Origin: Rhizomonospora bruguierae
GTDB lineage: Bacteria; Actinomycetota; Actinomycetes; Mycobacteriales; Micromonosporaceae
Assembly: GCF_018397995.1 (NCBI RefSeq)
Contig: NZ_BBQH01000055.1
Span: 1-38,084, forward strand
Direction: 5' to 3'
DNA: 38,084 nucleotides
Position numbers and translations under genes: made by a program. Below the pieces are notes generated by a model. It made no database searches, was not told the origin of the DNA, and saw only the letters and a program-made list of their open reading frames with translations. Below, in pieces: positions 1 to 7,835 of the stretch. The first letter of the stretch is position 1; the number at the start of each line of letters is the position of its first letter.

Positions 1-591
1 AGAGCCTTGCGGTGTTCCCATTGTCCGGTGGTTCAGGGTGCCGTCGGGCATCAGCATCGAGGCTTTCAGCCAACGCTCCACGTAGATCAGAACCCATTTC
101 GAGTCCGTGTGATGCGCGACCGCCTTCTGCGTCAGATCCCAGGGCATCGAGTCAAAGAATGCCTTGATATCCATATCGATCACCCAGTCGTTCTTGAAAC
201 ACCGTTCCCGGCATACCGCGACCGCATCCAGAGCCGAACGCCCAGGCCGATACCCGAAGGAGTCGTCATGGAACACTTTCTCCAGTTCCGGCTCCAACGC
301 CAGTACCGCTACCGTCTGTGCGATCCTGTCGACGATATTGGGGATGCCGAGGATTCTTGTGCCTCCTTTCTTCGGTATCTCCACCGCGCGGACCGGGCCA
401 GGGAAATACGATCCCGACGACATGCGGTTCCACAGCTTGTACAGGTTTCCCCGCAGGCCAGCCTCGAACCGCTCGATCGTCACACCGTCAACCCCGGCCG
501 CTCCCTTGTTCTCCTTCACCTTCAGCCACGCATCCCACACGAGCCGTTTCGGAATGTCGTGCGTCTTACCCTGCAACATCGGTTCAGTCAT
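1..591 (-). CDS. ltrA: Group II intron reverse transcriptase/maturase, N-terminal part
   Basis: This intron-encoded protein would splice and mobilise its host intron by target-primed reverse transcription. About 197 residues are visible: the N-terminal KENKGAAGVDGVT segment, then reverse transcriptase blocks with RILGIPNIVDRIAQ, DDSFGYRPGRSALDAV, the MDIKAFFDSM block and GTPQGS at the window edge. The catalytic YADD, the maturase X domain and any endonuclease domain would lie to the left of base 1. An ATG at 600 is also in frame, but the Shine-Dalgarno GGAAGGA (607-601) abuts it directly. The ATG at 591, 9 nt after it, is the better start. No frameshift is seen in the visible part, so the protein may be intact. 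Confidence 0.9.
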   Translation of the reverse strand, partial: MTEPMLQGKTHDIPKRLVWDAWLKVKENKGAAGVDGVTIERFEAGLRGNLYKLWNRMSSGSYFPGPVRAVEIPKKGGTRILGIPNIVDRIAQTVAVLALEPELEKVFHDDSFGYRPGRSALDAVAVCRERCFKNDWVIDMDIKAFFDSMPWDLTQKAVAHHTDSKWVLIYVERWLKASMLMPDGTLNHRTMGTPQGS

Positions 592-1319
592 GTGGTTCAT
601 TCCTTCCGGTTGGCCACATTCATCAACCAGAGCGACCCAGCCCCTTGGCTCCACCCGCATTACCGGGCTTCACGGCTACTACGGGCCAGTCCGCCAGCGT
701 GCCTCGCGACCGGTACTCAGCCCCTCACGGTTTCTTCCGCTTGGAGTTCTCCCTCTCGCCGCCACCCCTGGCGTCAGTTCCGAGGCGACACCTTCACACG
801 TTCCATACGAGAGCCTTGTCCGGGCTCATGCTGCCTGTACGCCGGACACCACCCGGGCGGTAAACAGGTATCCCCCAGGCCAATCCCAGAGCAACCGTCA
901 GGCCCTGGTTTCGATGTCAACTGAGCTTGATCTCGACGCGTCTGCGGCAGATATTTCCCGCCATCTTCCCGGACCACACCTGACGCGCTCACCGCGCGCC
1001 TTTTCTCGTGCCGCTCACCACGCACCGCCGTTAACGGCCGCAGCGCACGCTGGTTTGATACCTCCCCCTGCAGGGCGATATCGGAGGGCCAACCAACCTC
1101 CATCACTCGTACAGCACCGCAGCCAGCGGACTCGCCATCGATCACCAAGCCCACCTCCACGTTCGTGTTCACAAGACGGTCTTCAGCCAACGCAGCATGA
1201 GGTGGTTTGAAGCCTCCCCGGCGAGGGCAACTCCGAAGGGCCAACCTTCATCTCCCGTGCAGCACCACATCAGAAATCAGCTACCTACACCACTGACTCC
1301 CTCCATGTTCGTGGCACAC
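1..1319 (-). mobile_element. Group II intron, 5' part, cut by the window edge
   Basis: Read on the minus strand, a GTGTG pentamer at 1319-1315 fits the group II intron 5' consensus GUGYG. It is followed by about 720 nt of structured, non-coding sequence and then by an intron-encoded reverse transcriptase that runs off the left end. The stretch before the gene (about 720 down to 610) carries the GTGAAGCCCGGTAATGCGGG-type block often seen just upstream of group II intron proteins. Domains V and VI and the 3' end lie outside the window. The 5' exon side is a decayed DUF6879 gene on the same strand. The intron identity is secure from the protein; the exact 5' boundary is inferred from the GUGYG match. 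Confidence 0.8.
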
Positions 1320-1320
1320 G
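1040..1320 (-). repeat. Diverged tandem duplication in intron 5' domain
   Basis: On the minus strand, two stretches starting at about 1319 and about 1172 follow the same order of blocks: CACGAACrTGGAGG, then GGTGCTGyACG, GATGrAGGTTGG, TTGGCCCT, GGGGAGGywTCAAACCA and GCTGCG. The period is about 148 nt. The copies are clearly related but diverged. They could be two domain I segments, for example an older intron remnant next to the present one, or an internal duplication within one intron. Confidence 0.6.
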
Positions 1321-1331
1321 TCGTTTCAAGA

Positions 1332-1735
1332 TCATGGCGTGAATTCGAGGAGGGTGAGGGCCTGGTCGAATTGCGGTGGTTCTCCGGCCCCGGCTGGCTG
1401 GAGCAGCGCCGCCCGGTGCGCTGTGGTCAGTGCTGCCCGGCCAACGTCGCGAGCAGATACGCCCAGGTTCGACAGATGTCTTCGCCGGCATCCACCATCG
1501 GACCGCAATGCTGTACACCACCGCTGATAGTCGCTGAGGGGTTCGGACACGATGCGCGCCCGGCGCACGGTTCTGCCGGCCGCGACGTGGCGGCGCAGCG
1601 TTGCGCACCAGTCGCCAAGCCATGCGAGATCATCCGGCTCGCCAGCCGCCCACTTGGCCATCTGGGGCAGATCAACGGCGGTACCGTATACATAGATGCA
1701 GGCTGGACCGCTCGAACGTGCCCGCAGGTCTAAAG
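1332..1735 (-). pseudogene. DUF6879-type protein, frameshifted remnant
   Basis: Minus-strand fragments in different frames join into one DUF6879-like protein: PACIYVYGT..., KWAAGEPDDLAWLGDWC, RRARIVSEPLSDYQRW in one frame; VYSIA in the next; then GPMVDAGEDI in the third. In intact family members (from memory) this order, ...DYxRWxYSIAxPMVDAGEDIRW..., is continuous. At least two single-base frameshifts therefore lie between about 1520 and 1480, and the C-terminal part is unrecognisable. Family members usually sit beside DUF397 and Scr1-type helix-turn-helix genes in actinomycetes; none is seen here. The group II intron begins directly after its 3' end. No function is expected. Confidence 0.6.
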
Positions 1736-1971
1736 CGGGTCTCCGCTCAGATCGAAACCGCCGCTGGCTGACGGGCAGATGGTTGGTCAACGCCCGTCAG
1801 CAACCGTCACGCGCCGTGGCGCCCTTCCATCCGGTGGATCGCGAGCATGGGCCTGGCGGGCCGCTGGAGGCTCCGCGATCTTCCGGGCTGGTGGCGGCGG
1901 GCGGCGCGGGTCGGTCGCGCCCTGTTTCGGGTGGTTCTACCGGGGGACCGCCGCGACCGGGAGGGGTTAGG
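1736..1971. other. Intergenic, nothing recognised
   Basis: This GC-rich stretch lies between the DUF6879 remnant and the zinc-ribbon gene. Reading frames cross it on both strands, but none shows family-like sequence or a ribosome binding site, except the one that opens the next gene. Confidence 0.4.
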
Positions 1972-2304
1972 GTGATCGGCATGACGCCGCAGAGTCCGCT
2001 GGAGGCGATGGAGCAGTTCCTCAGCCGGATCGAGCCGTTCGACCCCGAGCCGCACGGCCGCCCGGCGCTGACCGTCGAGTTGCGTGCCGGCCACCGCCGC
2101 GGCTCGTTCGCGCTGACCGAGCACGCCGCGCACGCGCTGTACGAGGCGCTGTGCCGGTACAGCGACCCGCAGGATCAGGGGCCGTGCGACGCGTGCGGCG
2201 GCCGCCGGCTGGACGAGCACCTGGCCTGCCGGGACTGCGGGCACCTCAACGGGGTGTTCGGCGGGCTGCTGTTGGAGTACGCCGCCCGCGCCGGCGAGAA
2301 CTGA
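1972..2304 (+). CDS. Small zinc-ribbon protein, function unknown
   Basis: About 110 residues. The C-terminal third holds two CxxC pairs (CDAC and CRDC, 16 residues apart), which should bind one zinc ion as a zinc ribbon; the rest is acidic and without a recognisable domain. There is no signal peptide or membrane segment, so it is expected to be cytoplasmic. The GTG at 1972 lies 7 nt after a GGAGG (1960-1964). An ATG at 1981 is the alternative start but is 16 nt away from that site. It is followed by a short repeat region and two membrane-protein genes on the same strand. I recognise no specific family. Confidence 0.7.
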   Translation: MIGMTPQSPLEAMEQFLSRIEPFDPEPHGRPALTVELRAGHRRGSFALTEHAAHALYEALCRYSDPQDQGPCDACGGRRLDEHLACRDCGHLNGVFGGLLLEYAARAGEN

Positions 2305-2380
2305 GCCCCGCACGCCGAGCCCCCGCACGCCGAGCCCGCACGCTGGGCCCGATCCGGCCGCGGGAGTACGCCGCCCGCGC
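2274..2380 (+). repeat. Short tandem and direct repeats after the zinc-ribbon gene
   Basis: The 18-mer GGAGTACGCCGCCCGCGC occurs at 2274-2291, inside the end of the zinc-ribbon gene, and again at 2363-2380 downstream. Between them a 15-nt unit CCCCGCACGCCGAGC is repeated twice (2306-2335), followed by a degenerate third copy. The arrangement looks like local slippage or partial duplication of the gene's 3' end. Confidence 0.75.
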
Positions 2381-2414
2381 GGCCAGGGGCCGACCCTGAG
2401 TACCATCACCGATC

Positions 2415-2771
2415 GTGAACTCGGTGCTGTCCGCGATCGTCTACGTCGTCTCCCTCGCGGTGGCGGTGTACGCGCTGGTCGAGGCGCTGGTGGACCGCCC
2501 GCCCGGCCGGATTCAGGTGGTCGGCCTCGGCTTGGTGGAGGCCGCCGTGCTGGCACTGTCCGTCGGGGTGCTCGTTGACGTGATCGGCGGTGGTCGGCCG
2601 GCCGAGACGGCGACGTTCATCGGGTACCTGCTCACCACGCTCCTGCTGCCGCCGGCCGGTGTCGCCCTGGCCCGCATGGAGCCGACGCGCTGGGGCAGCA
2701 CGACCGTCTGCGGCGCCGCCCTCATCGTCCCCGTGCTGGTGGTCCGGCTCGGCCAGGTCTGGCATGGCTGA
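2415..2771 (+). CDS. Integral membrane protein, function unknown
   Basis: A 118-residue protein with a GTG start. Hydrophobic stretches at about residues 4-24, 35-60, 65-85 and 98-113 suggest four membrane spans with very short loops. It carries no catalytic or binding motif I can name. Its end overlaps the start of the next membrane-protein gene by 8 nt, so the two are probably translated together and may form a complex. Confidence 0.75.
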   Translation: MNSVLSAIVYVVSLAVAVYALVEALVDRPPGRIQVVGLGLVEAAVLALSVGVLVDVIGGGRPAETATFIGYLLTTLLLPPAGVALARMEPTRWGSTTVCGAALIVPVLVVRLGQVWHG

Positions 2772-3162
2772 CCGGCTAAACACCGGCCCGGGCCGGGTGC
2801 TGATCTTCGTGTACGGGCTGTTCGCGCTGGCCGCCGGCGCCCGGGCCGGGGTGCAGATCGCCACCAGGTTCGGCGCGGCCCCGCTGGCCTACCTGCTGTC
2901 GGCGTTCGCGGCGGTCGTCTACCTGGTGGCGACCTACGGCCTGGTCCGGGGCGGCCGGGCGGGGCGGCGGATCGCGCTGGTGTGCTGCACGGTCGAACTG
3001 CTCGGTGTGCTGGCGGTGGGCACGCTCAGCCTGGCCGACCGCGCCGCCTTCCCGGACGACTCGGTGTGGTCGGGCTACGGCAGGGGCTACGGCTGGGTTC
3101 CCCTCGTCCTGCCCGTCCTCGGCCTGGCCTGGCTCTACCGCACCCGCCGCACCCGCCCTTGA
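2764..3162 (+). CDS. Integral membrane protein, partner of preceding gene
   Basis: A 132-residue protein with four likely membrane spans: around residues 12-30, 40-62, 70-90 and the hydrophobic segment before the terminal RTRRTRP. A YGRGYGWVPL motif precedes the last span. It has no known domain that I can see. The ATG at 2764 lies inside the last codons of the upstream gene, implying translational coupling. Transcription should stop at the hairpin immediately after its TGA. Confidence 0.75.
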   Translation: MADRLNTGPGRVLIFVYGLFALAAGARAGVQIATRFGAAPLAYLLSAFAAVVYLVATYGLVRGGRAGRRIALVCCTVELLGVLAVGTLSLADRAAFPDDSVWSGYGRGYGWVPLVLPVLGLAWLYRTRRTRP

Positions 3163-3163
3163 T

Positions 3164-3203
3164 CCACCCGCTCTCCCACCCCTCGGGGTGGGAGAGCGGG
3201 TGG
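3164..3203. terminator. Strong bidirectional hairpin between convergent genes
   Basis: CCACCCGCTCTCCCACCC (3164-3181) pairs perfectly with 3186-3203 across a CTCG tetraloop, giving an 18-bp stem with no mismatches. It starts 1 nt after the TGA of the plus-strand gene and ends 2 nt before the stop of the minus-strand lyase gene, so it can end transcription from both sides. There is no T-run, which is common in actinomycetes. Confidence 0.9.
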
Positions 3204-3205
3204 GG

Positions 3206-5494
3206 TCAGCGGACGTAGATGCGGGGTTGGGGTGGGGTGGGCATGTTGTTGCCGATGAAGAAGCTCGGGTGCGGCGGCTGGTTGTAGGCGGTGTTCTGCC
3301 AGGCCAACGCCGACCGATACTGCGGGTCGTGGACCAGCGTCGGGATCTTCCGGTCGGTCACCGCGGTGGTCGTGTAGATCCGCAGCGCGGTGTTGTCGGT
3401 GGTCGGCCAGATGACCTCCTCGCGCCAGTCGCCGAGGATGTCGCCGGACAGCGACGGCGTGCTCTTGGTGCCGTTGTTCGAGTGCACGCCGCTGGCGGTC
3501 AGCAGCCGGGTGTCCCCGCTGGTGCCGTACTTGTCGATGTGCGTGCCGTCCAGCAGTTCGCGGACCGGGTCGGCGTCCCACCAGGCGAGGAAGTTCGTCG
3601 AGCCGGGCTTGCGGCCGATGTTCGCGCCGGTGGTGCTGCGCAGCCCGTCCGCGGCGGACGACCACGACTCGGCGCCCGGCGAGCCGGCGTAGATGTCGCC
3701 GGAGACGCCGCGGCCGTTGTCGCCGTTGGGCGACGTCGTCCACAGCATCCGGCCGGTGCGGGCGTCGGCGAAGAAGGACGACGGCTTGCTGCCGTCCTCG
3801 TCCACCTTGAACACCTCCAGCCCGGGCCGGCTCGGGTCCAGGTCGCCCACGTGCAGGGCGTCACCGTGCCCGTTGCCGGTGTTCCACAGCGGCGAGCCGT
3901 TGTCGTCCACGCACATCGCGCCGAAGATGATCTCGTCCCGGCCGTCCTGGTCCACGTCGGCGATGGCCAGGTTGTGGTTGCCCTGCCCGGTGTACTGGCT
4001 GCCGGCGGAGTTCGAGTCGAAGGTCCAGCGCCGGGTCAGCGCGCCGTTGCGGAAGTCCCAGGCCACGATCACGGTCCGGGTGTAGTACCCGCGCGAGAAG
4101 ATCACGCTGGGCCGCTGCCCGTCCAGGAACGCGGTGGCGGCGAGGAAGCGGTCGACCCGGTTGCCGTACGAGTCGCCCCAGGACGAGACCGTGCCCCGCG
4201 CCGGCACGTAGTCCACGGTGGACATGGCGGCGCCGGTCAGCCCGTTGAACATGGTCAGGTACTCGGGGCCGCTCAGCACGTACCCGCTGGAGTTGCGGTA
4301 GTCCGCGGTCGACGACCCGATCACCTGGCCGGTGCCGGACCGGGTGCCGTCGGCGGTCTTCATGGCCACCTCGGCGCGCCCATCGCCGTCGTAGTCGTAC
4401 ACCTGGAACTGCGTGTAGTGCGCGCCGGCCCGGATGTTGCGGCCCAGGTCGATGCGCCACAGCCGGCTGCCGGTGAGCCGGTACGCGTCCACGAACACGT
4501 TGCCGGTGTAGCCGGACTGCGAGTTGTCCTTGCTGTTGGTCGGGTCCCACTTGAGGACGATCTCGTACTGCCCGTCGCCGTCCAGGTCCCCGACGGAGGC
4601 GTCGTTCGCCGCGTAGGTGTAGGCGACCCCGTCCGGGGTGGTCCCGCCGGCCGGCGGCTGGATCGGCACGTCCAGGTAGCCGTTGCCGAACTGGAGCGAC
4701 GCCTCCGACGCCGCCCGCTCGGCCCCGTTCACCACGGCGCGCACGGTGTACGAGGCGCCCGCCGCCGCCCCGCTGTCGAGGTAGTTCGTCGAGTTGGTGA
4801 TCGGTGACGAGTTCACCCTCGTCGAGCCCCGGTACAGGTTGAAGGCGGTGCTCTGCGGCTCGTACCCGAGCAGCCGCCAGCTCACGAAGTTGCCGCTGCC
4901 GCTGCGCACGCTGATCAGGCCACGGTTGAGGTTCTCCAGCTGCTTGGAGTCGGCGGTGGGCGGGTTCGTCGGTACGCCGCCGCCCGGCGGGTTGGTGGGC
5001 GGGCTCGTCGGCGGGTTGCCCGTCGGCGGGTTCGTGGTGGGCGGCCTGGTCGTCGGGCCGGTCGTCGGGCCGGTGGAGCCGGTGCAGGCGGTTCCGTTCA
5101 GGGCGAAGTTCGCGGGCACCGGGTTGCTGGCGTCGTTCCAGCTGCCGTTGAAGCCGAAGGACGCCGTCCCGTTGGTGGGGATGGCGGCGTTGTAGCCGGC
5201 GTCCTTCGCGGTGACCTGGGCGCCGGCCTGCGTGACCGTGGCGTTCCACGCCTGGGTGACCGTCTGCCCGGCCGTGTACGACCAGGTCAGCGTCCACCCG
5301 TTGACCGGGTCGCCCAGGTTGGTGATGGTGACGTTCGCGCCGAAGCCGCCCTGCCACTGGTTGTCGACCGAGTAGGCGACCGAGCATCCGGCGGCCGCGG
5401 CGGCCACACCGGCGGTGACCAGGCCGCCCGCGGTGACCGCGAGCGTGGCACCGGCGGCGATCAGGGCGCCGCGCCGGCTGCGGGACATGCGCAT
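3206..5494 (-). CDS. Secreted rhamnogalacturonan lyase, CBM2-PL11
   Basis: Should cleave the rhamnose-galacturonic acid backbone of pectin rhamnogalacturonan-I by beta-elimination outside the cell. The protein has 762 residues. A signal peptide (SRSRRGALIAAG..., to about residue 35) is followed by a CBM2 module with its end cysteines C37 and C137. A Pro/Thr/Gly linker (about 138-183) leads to a PL11 catalytic domain from about 184 to the end. The PL11 part shows the family's beta-propeller signatures: repeated calcium-binding DGDG loops (VGDLDGDGQYEI, VYDYDGDGRAEVAMK, ADVDQDGRDEIIFG) and HYTQFQ. The ATG at 5494 has GGGAG 8 nt upstream. It lies downstream of the GH42 gene and fits Bacillus YesW/YesX-type enzymes, which sit in a comparable gene set. 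Confidence 0.93.
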   Translation of the reverse strand: MRMSRSRRGALIAAGATLAVTAGGLVTAGVAAAAAGCSVAYSVDNQWQGGFGANVTITNLGDPVNGWTLTWSYTAGQTVTQAWNATVTQAGAQVTAKDAGYNAAIPTNGTASFGFNGSWNDASNPVPANFALNGTACTGSTGPTTGPTTRPPTTNPPTGNPPTSPPTNPPGGGVPTNPPTADSKQLENLNRGLISVRSGSGNFVSWRLLGYEPQSTAFNLYRGSTRVNSSPITNSTNYLDSGAAAGASYTVRAVVNGAERAASEASLQFGNGYLDVPIQPPAGGTTPDGVAYTYAANDASVGDLDGDGQYEIVLKWDPTNSKDNSQSGYTGNVFVDAYRLTGSRLWRIDLGRNIRAGAHYTQFQVYDYDGDGRAEVAMKTADGTRSGTGQVIGSSTADYRNSSGYVLSGPEYLTMFNGLTGAAMSTVDYVPARGTVSSWGDSYGNRVDRFLAATAFLDGQRPSVIFSRGYYTRTVIVAWDFRNGALTRRWTFDSNSAGSQYTGQGNHNLAIADVDQDGRDEIIFGAMCVDDNGSPLWNTGNGHGDALHVGDLDPSRPGLEVFKVDEDGSKPSSFFADARTGRMLWTTSPNGDNGRGVSGDIYAGSPGAESWSSAADGLRSTTGANIGRKPGSTNFLAWWDADPVRELLDGTHIDKYGTSGDTRLLTASGVHSNNGTKSTPSLSGDILGDWREEVIWPTTDNTALRIYTTTAVTDRKIPTLVHDPQYRSALAWQNTAYNQPPHPSFFIGNNMPTPPQPRIYVR

Positions 5495-5628
5495 GACGTT
5501 GTCTCCCTCGGGGGACGGGCAAGAACAGGATCTTGCGCACGGAAGGTGTCGCGGCCCGGTGCGTACCCCGGCGGGGCGGCGCGGGTCGCGGGGCCGGCGT
5601 GCGGGCAGACGGACGCGGCGCCAGGCGC

Positions 5629-5672
5629 CCCCATACTACCCGCATACTTCTATATATTTCAATATATAAACG
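5629..5672. promoter_or_regulatory. AT-rich palindrome between GH42 and PL11 genes
   Basis: TATATAT-TTCA-ATATATA (5651-5668) is a perfect 7-bp inverted repeat, in an AT island that stands out sharply from the GC-rich surroundings. It starts 5 nt beyond the GH42 stop and lies about 157 bp upstream of the PL11 start on the same strand. It could be a promoter or operator element for the lyase. A terminator role for GH42 is less likely because the stem is weak. Confidence 0.45.
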
Positions 5673-7676
5673 TCAGTGCGGCGGCGGACCTGCCACGGCC
5701 GCCCCGCCGGGCTGGCGCAGGACGGCCACCTCACCCGGGGGCACGGTGAGGCACCCGGTCACCGGCTCGCCGGTCAGCAGTTCCACCCCGGTCGCCGGGA
5801 TCTCGGCCGGCTCCGCCGTGTGGTTCAGCAGGAACAGGTACCGGCCGCGCCGCACAACCTCCACCCCCGCCGGGGTTCCGGACGGCGCGGGCGCCACCCC
5901 GGCCTCGGTCGCGACCCGGGTCAGCAGCCGGCGGTACGAGTCGTCGTCGAGGGCGGTCGAGACGTACCAGGCGGTGCCGTGGCGGGTGATCGCCGCGCCA
6001 CCGCCCGCCGCGCCACTACCCTCCGCACCACCGTCCTCTGTGTAGTACTCGACGGCCGCCGCCCCGGCCAGGTACACGGTCTCCCGCCACAGCCGCCCGG
6101 TGAGCCCGCCCGACAGCGGCACGGTGGCATCCGGCGGTTGCGGGTGGAACTCCTCCACCCGGATGCCGAGCACGTCCCGCAGGGCGCCGGGGTACCCGCC
6201 CAGGCGGACGCGCCCGCACTCGTCCGCGATCCCGCTCAGGTACGTCACCACCAGGTGGCCGCCGCCGGCGGCGAACGCCCGCAGGCGCTCGGCCACCGCG
6301 TCCGGCATCAGGTAGTGGTTCGGCACGACAACCATCCGGTACCGGTCCAGCGCGGTCCCCGCGACGGCGAAGTCGACGGTGCTGCCGGCCCGCCAGAACG
6401 CCCGGTGGACCGCCCGTACCGCGTCCAGGTAGTCGATGTGCGTGGACGGCAGGCCGGGCGCCTGGAGCGCCCACCACGACGGGGCGTCCCACAGCACCGC
6501 GACGTCCGCGGCCACCGGCTCACCGGCGGCCTCCCCCAACCGGCCCAGCGCGGCGCCCAGGTCGACCGCCTCGCGGTACACGCGGCTGTCCGCGCCCGCG
6601 TGCGGGACCAGCGCCGAGTGCCACCGTTCCGCGCCACCCCTCGGCGCGCGCCACTGGAAGAACATCGCGCCCCGCGAGCCGCGCGCCACGTACCCGAGGG
6701 CGTGCCGCTTCAGCCGGCCGGGCTCCTTGGTGTGCATCCGGTCGCCCGTGTAGATCAGGTTCGGGGCGCTCTCGACCAGCAGCCACGGCCGCCCGTGCCG
6801 GTCACCCCAGCACCGGGCCAGGTTGGCGGCGAAGGCGATCTCCTCCGGCGCCCCGGCGCCCGGGTCGGCCGGGTAGTGGTCGACGGCCACCACGTCCACC
6901 TCGGCCGCCCACCGGGCGTGGTCCACCGGTACCCAGCCGCCGAAGACGAAGTTCGTGGTGACCGGGGTGCCGGGCGTCGCCGCCCGCAGCAGGTCCCGCT
7001 GCTCGGTATACGCCCGGAGTAGCTCGTCGGACCAGAACCGCCGGAAGTCGAGCACCTGCGCCGGGTTCGGCAGGTACTGGGTGGCGCGCGGCGGCAGGAT
7101 CTGCGACCAGTCTGCGTAGTGCTGGCTCCAGAACGCCGTCGTCCACGCCTCGTTCAGCGCGTCCAGGCCGCCGTACCGGCGCCGCAGCCACCGCCGGAAC
7201 GCGCCGGCCGCGTGGTCGCAGTGGCAGATCGTCCCGTACTCGTTGTGCACGTGCCACATCGCGAGCGCCGGGTGGCCGGCGTACCGGTCGGCGAGCGCCC
7301 CCGCGATCCGGCGGGCGGCGTCCCGGTACGCGGGGGCGCTCGCGCAGTACGTGTCGCGGCTGCCGTGGCTGAGACGCACCCCGCCGGCGGTGACCGGCAG
7401 GGCGTCCGGGTGAGCGAGACTGAACCAGGGCGGCGGGGACGCGGTCGGCGTGGCCAGCGCGACGCCGACGCCCGCGCCGGCGAGCAGGTCCATCGCCCGG
7501 TCGAGCCAGTCGAAGGTGAACCGGCCCGGCGCCGGCTCCAGTCGGGACCAGGCGAAGACGCCGAGCGAGACCAGGTTCACGCCGGCCCGGCGCATCAGGT
7601 CGGCGTCCTCGGTCCACACCTCGGCGGGCCACTGCTCCGGGTTGTAGTCCCCGCCGAACCACGGCCCACCGCGCAC
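5673..7676 (-). CDS. GH42 beta-galactosidase
   Basis: Hydrolyses terminal beta-galactosides; in this setting probably galacto-oligosaccharides from pectic galactan side chains. The protein has 667 residues, a normal GH42 length, and no signal peptide, so it should act in the cytoplasm after uptake. The N-terminal GGDYNPEQWP and WSRLEPAPG motifs are typical. The acid/base glutamate is E146 in HVHNEYG and the nucleophile is E302 in LLVESAPN. Cysteines in the TICHCDHA segment fit the metal site of some GH42 enzymes. A trimerisation domain (about 385-590) and a small C-terminal beta domain follow. The GTG start at 7676 has GGGGAGG just upstream. A ROK-type operator candidate lies 27-44 bp before it. 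Confidence 0.93.
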   Translation of the reverse strand: MRGGPWFGGDYNPEQWPAEVWTEDADLMRRAGVNLVSLGVFAWSRLEPAPGRFTFDWLDRAMDLLAGAGVGVALATPTASPPPWFSLAHPDALPVTAGGVRLSHGSRDTYCASAPAYRDAARRIAGALADRYAGHPALAMWHVHNEYGTICHCDHAAGAFRRWLRRRYGGLDALNEAWTTAFWSQHYADWSQILPPRATQYLPNPAQVLDFRRFWSDELLRAYTEQRDLLRAATPGTPVTTNFVFGGWVPVDHARWAAEVDVVAVDHYPADPGAGAPEEIAFAANLARCWGDRHGRPWLLVESAPNLIYTGDRMHTKEPGRLKRHALGYVARGSRGAMFFQWRAPRGGAERWHSALVPHAGADSRVYREAVDLGAALGRLGEAAGEPVAADVAVLWDAPSWWALQAPGLPSTHIDYLDAVRAVHRAFWRAGSTVDFAVAGTALDRYRMVVVPNHYLMPDAVAERLRAFAAGGGHLVVTYLSGIADECGRVRLGGYPGALRDVLGIRVEEFHPQPPDATVPLSGGLTGRLWRETVYLAGAAAVEYYTEDGGAEGSGAAGGGAAITRHGTAWYVSTALDDDSYRRLLTRVATEAGVAPAPSGTPAGVEVVRRGRYLFLLNHTAEPAEIPATGVELLTGEPVTGCLTVPPGEVAVLRQPGGAAVAGPPPH

Positions 7677-7702
7677 CGGCCCTCCCCATTGACGTTCGTT
7701 CG

Positions 7703-7720
7703 TTTAGGGTCAAAACTAAA
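7703..7720. promoter_or_regulatory. Putative ROK operator before GH42
   Basis: TTTAG-GGTCAAAA-CTAAA is a perfect 5-bp inverted repeat with an 8-nt spacer, just upstream of the GH42 GTG. The half-site and spacer match the site before the binding-protein gene (11537-11554). TTAG/CTAA half-sites are known from XylR-type ROK repressors. The ROK gene at 11677 is the obvious candidate binder; that link is inference. Confidence 0.65.
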
Positions 7721-7789
7721 TAAGGGCTACCTCCCCCGCCCGCGCCACCCGCGCGGCCCCTGGCTGCCCTTTGGTGGGGGTAGTGCCGT

Positions 7790-7821
7790 GGGGGTCCGGC
7801 CGGCGTGGGCGCCGGACCCCC
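7790..7821 (-). terminator. Hairpin after the transporter operon
   Basis: GGGGGTCCGGC (7790-7800) pairs perfectly with GCCGGACCCCC (7811-7821) across a 10-nt loop. It lies 14 bp beyond the LplC-type permease stop, so it probably ends the three-gene transporter transcript. GH42 would then need its own promoter, in agreement with its own operator. Confidence 0.75.
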
Positions 7822-7835
7822 TCGGCGAGCACCGC

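Noticed and set aside
3005-4807. Long plus-strand frame opposite the PL11 lyase (600 codons)
   Set aside because: Its translation is Val/Arg/Gly/Ala-biased low-complexity sequence typical of frames opposite GC-rich genes, while the minus strand gives a full CBM2-PL11 protein.
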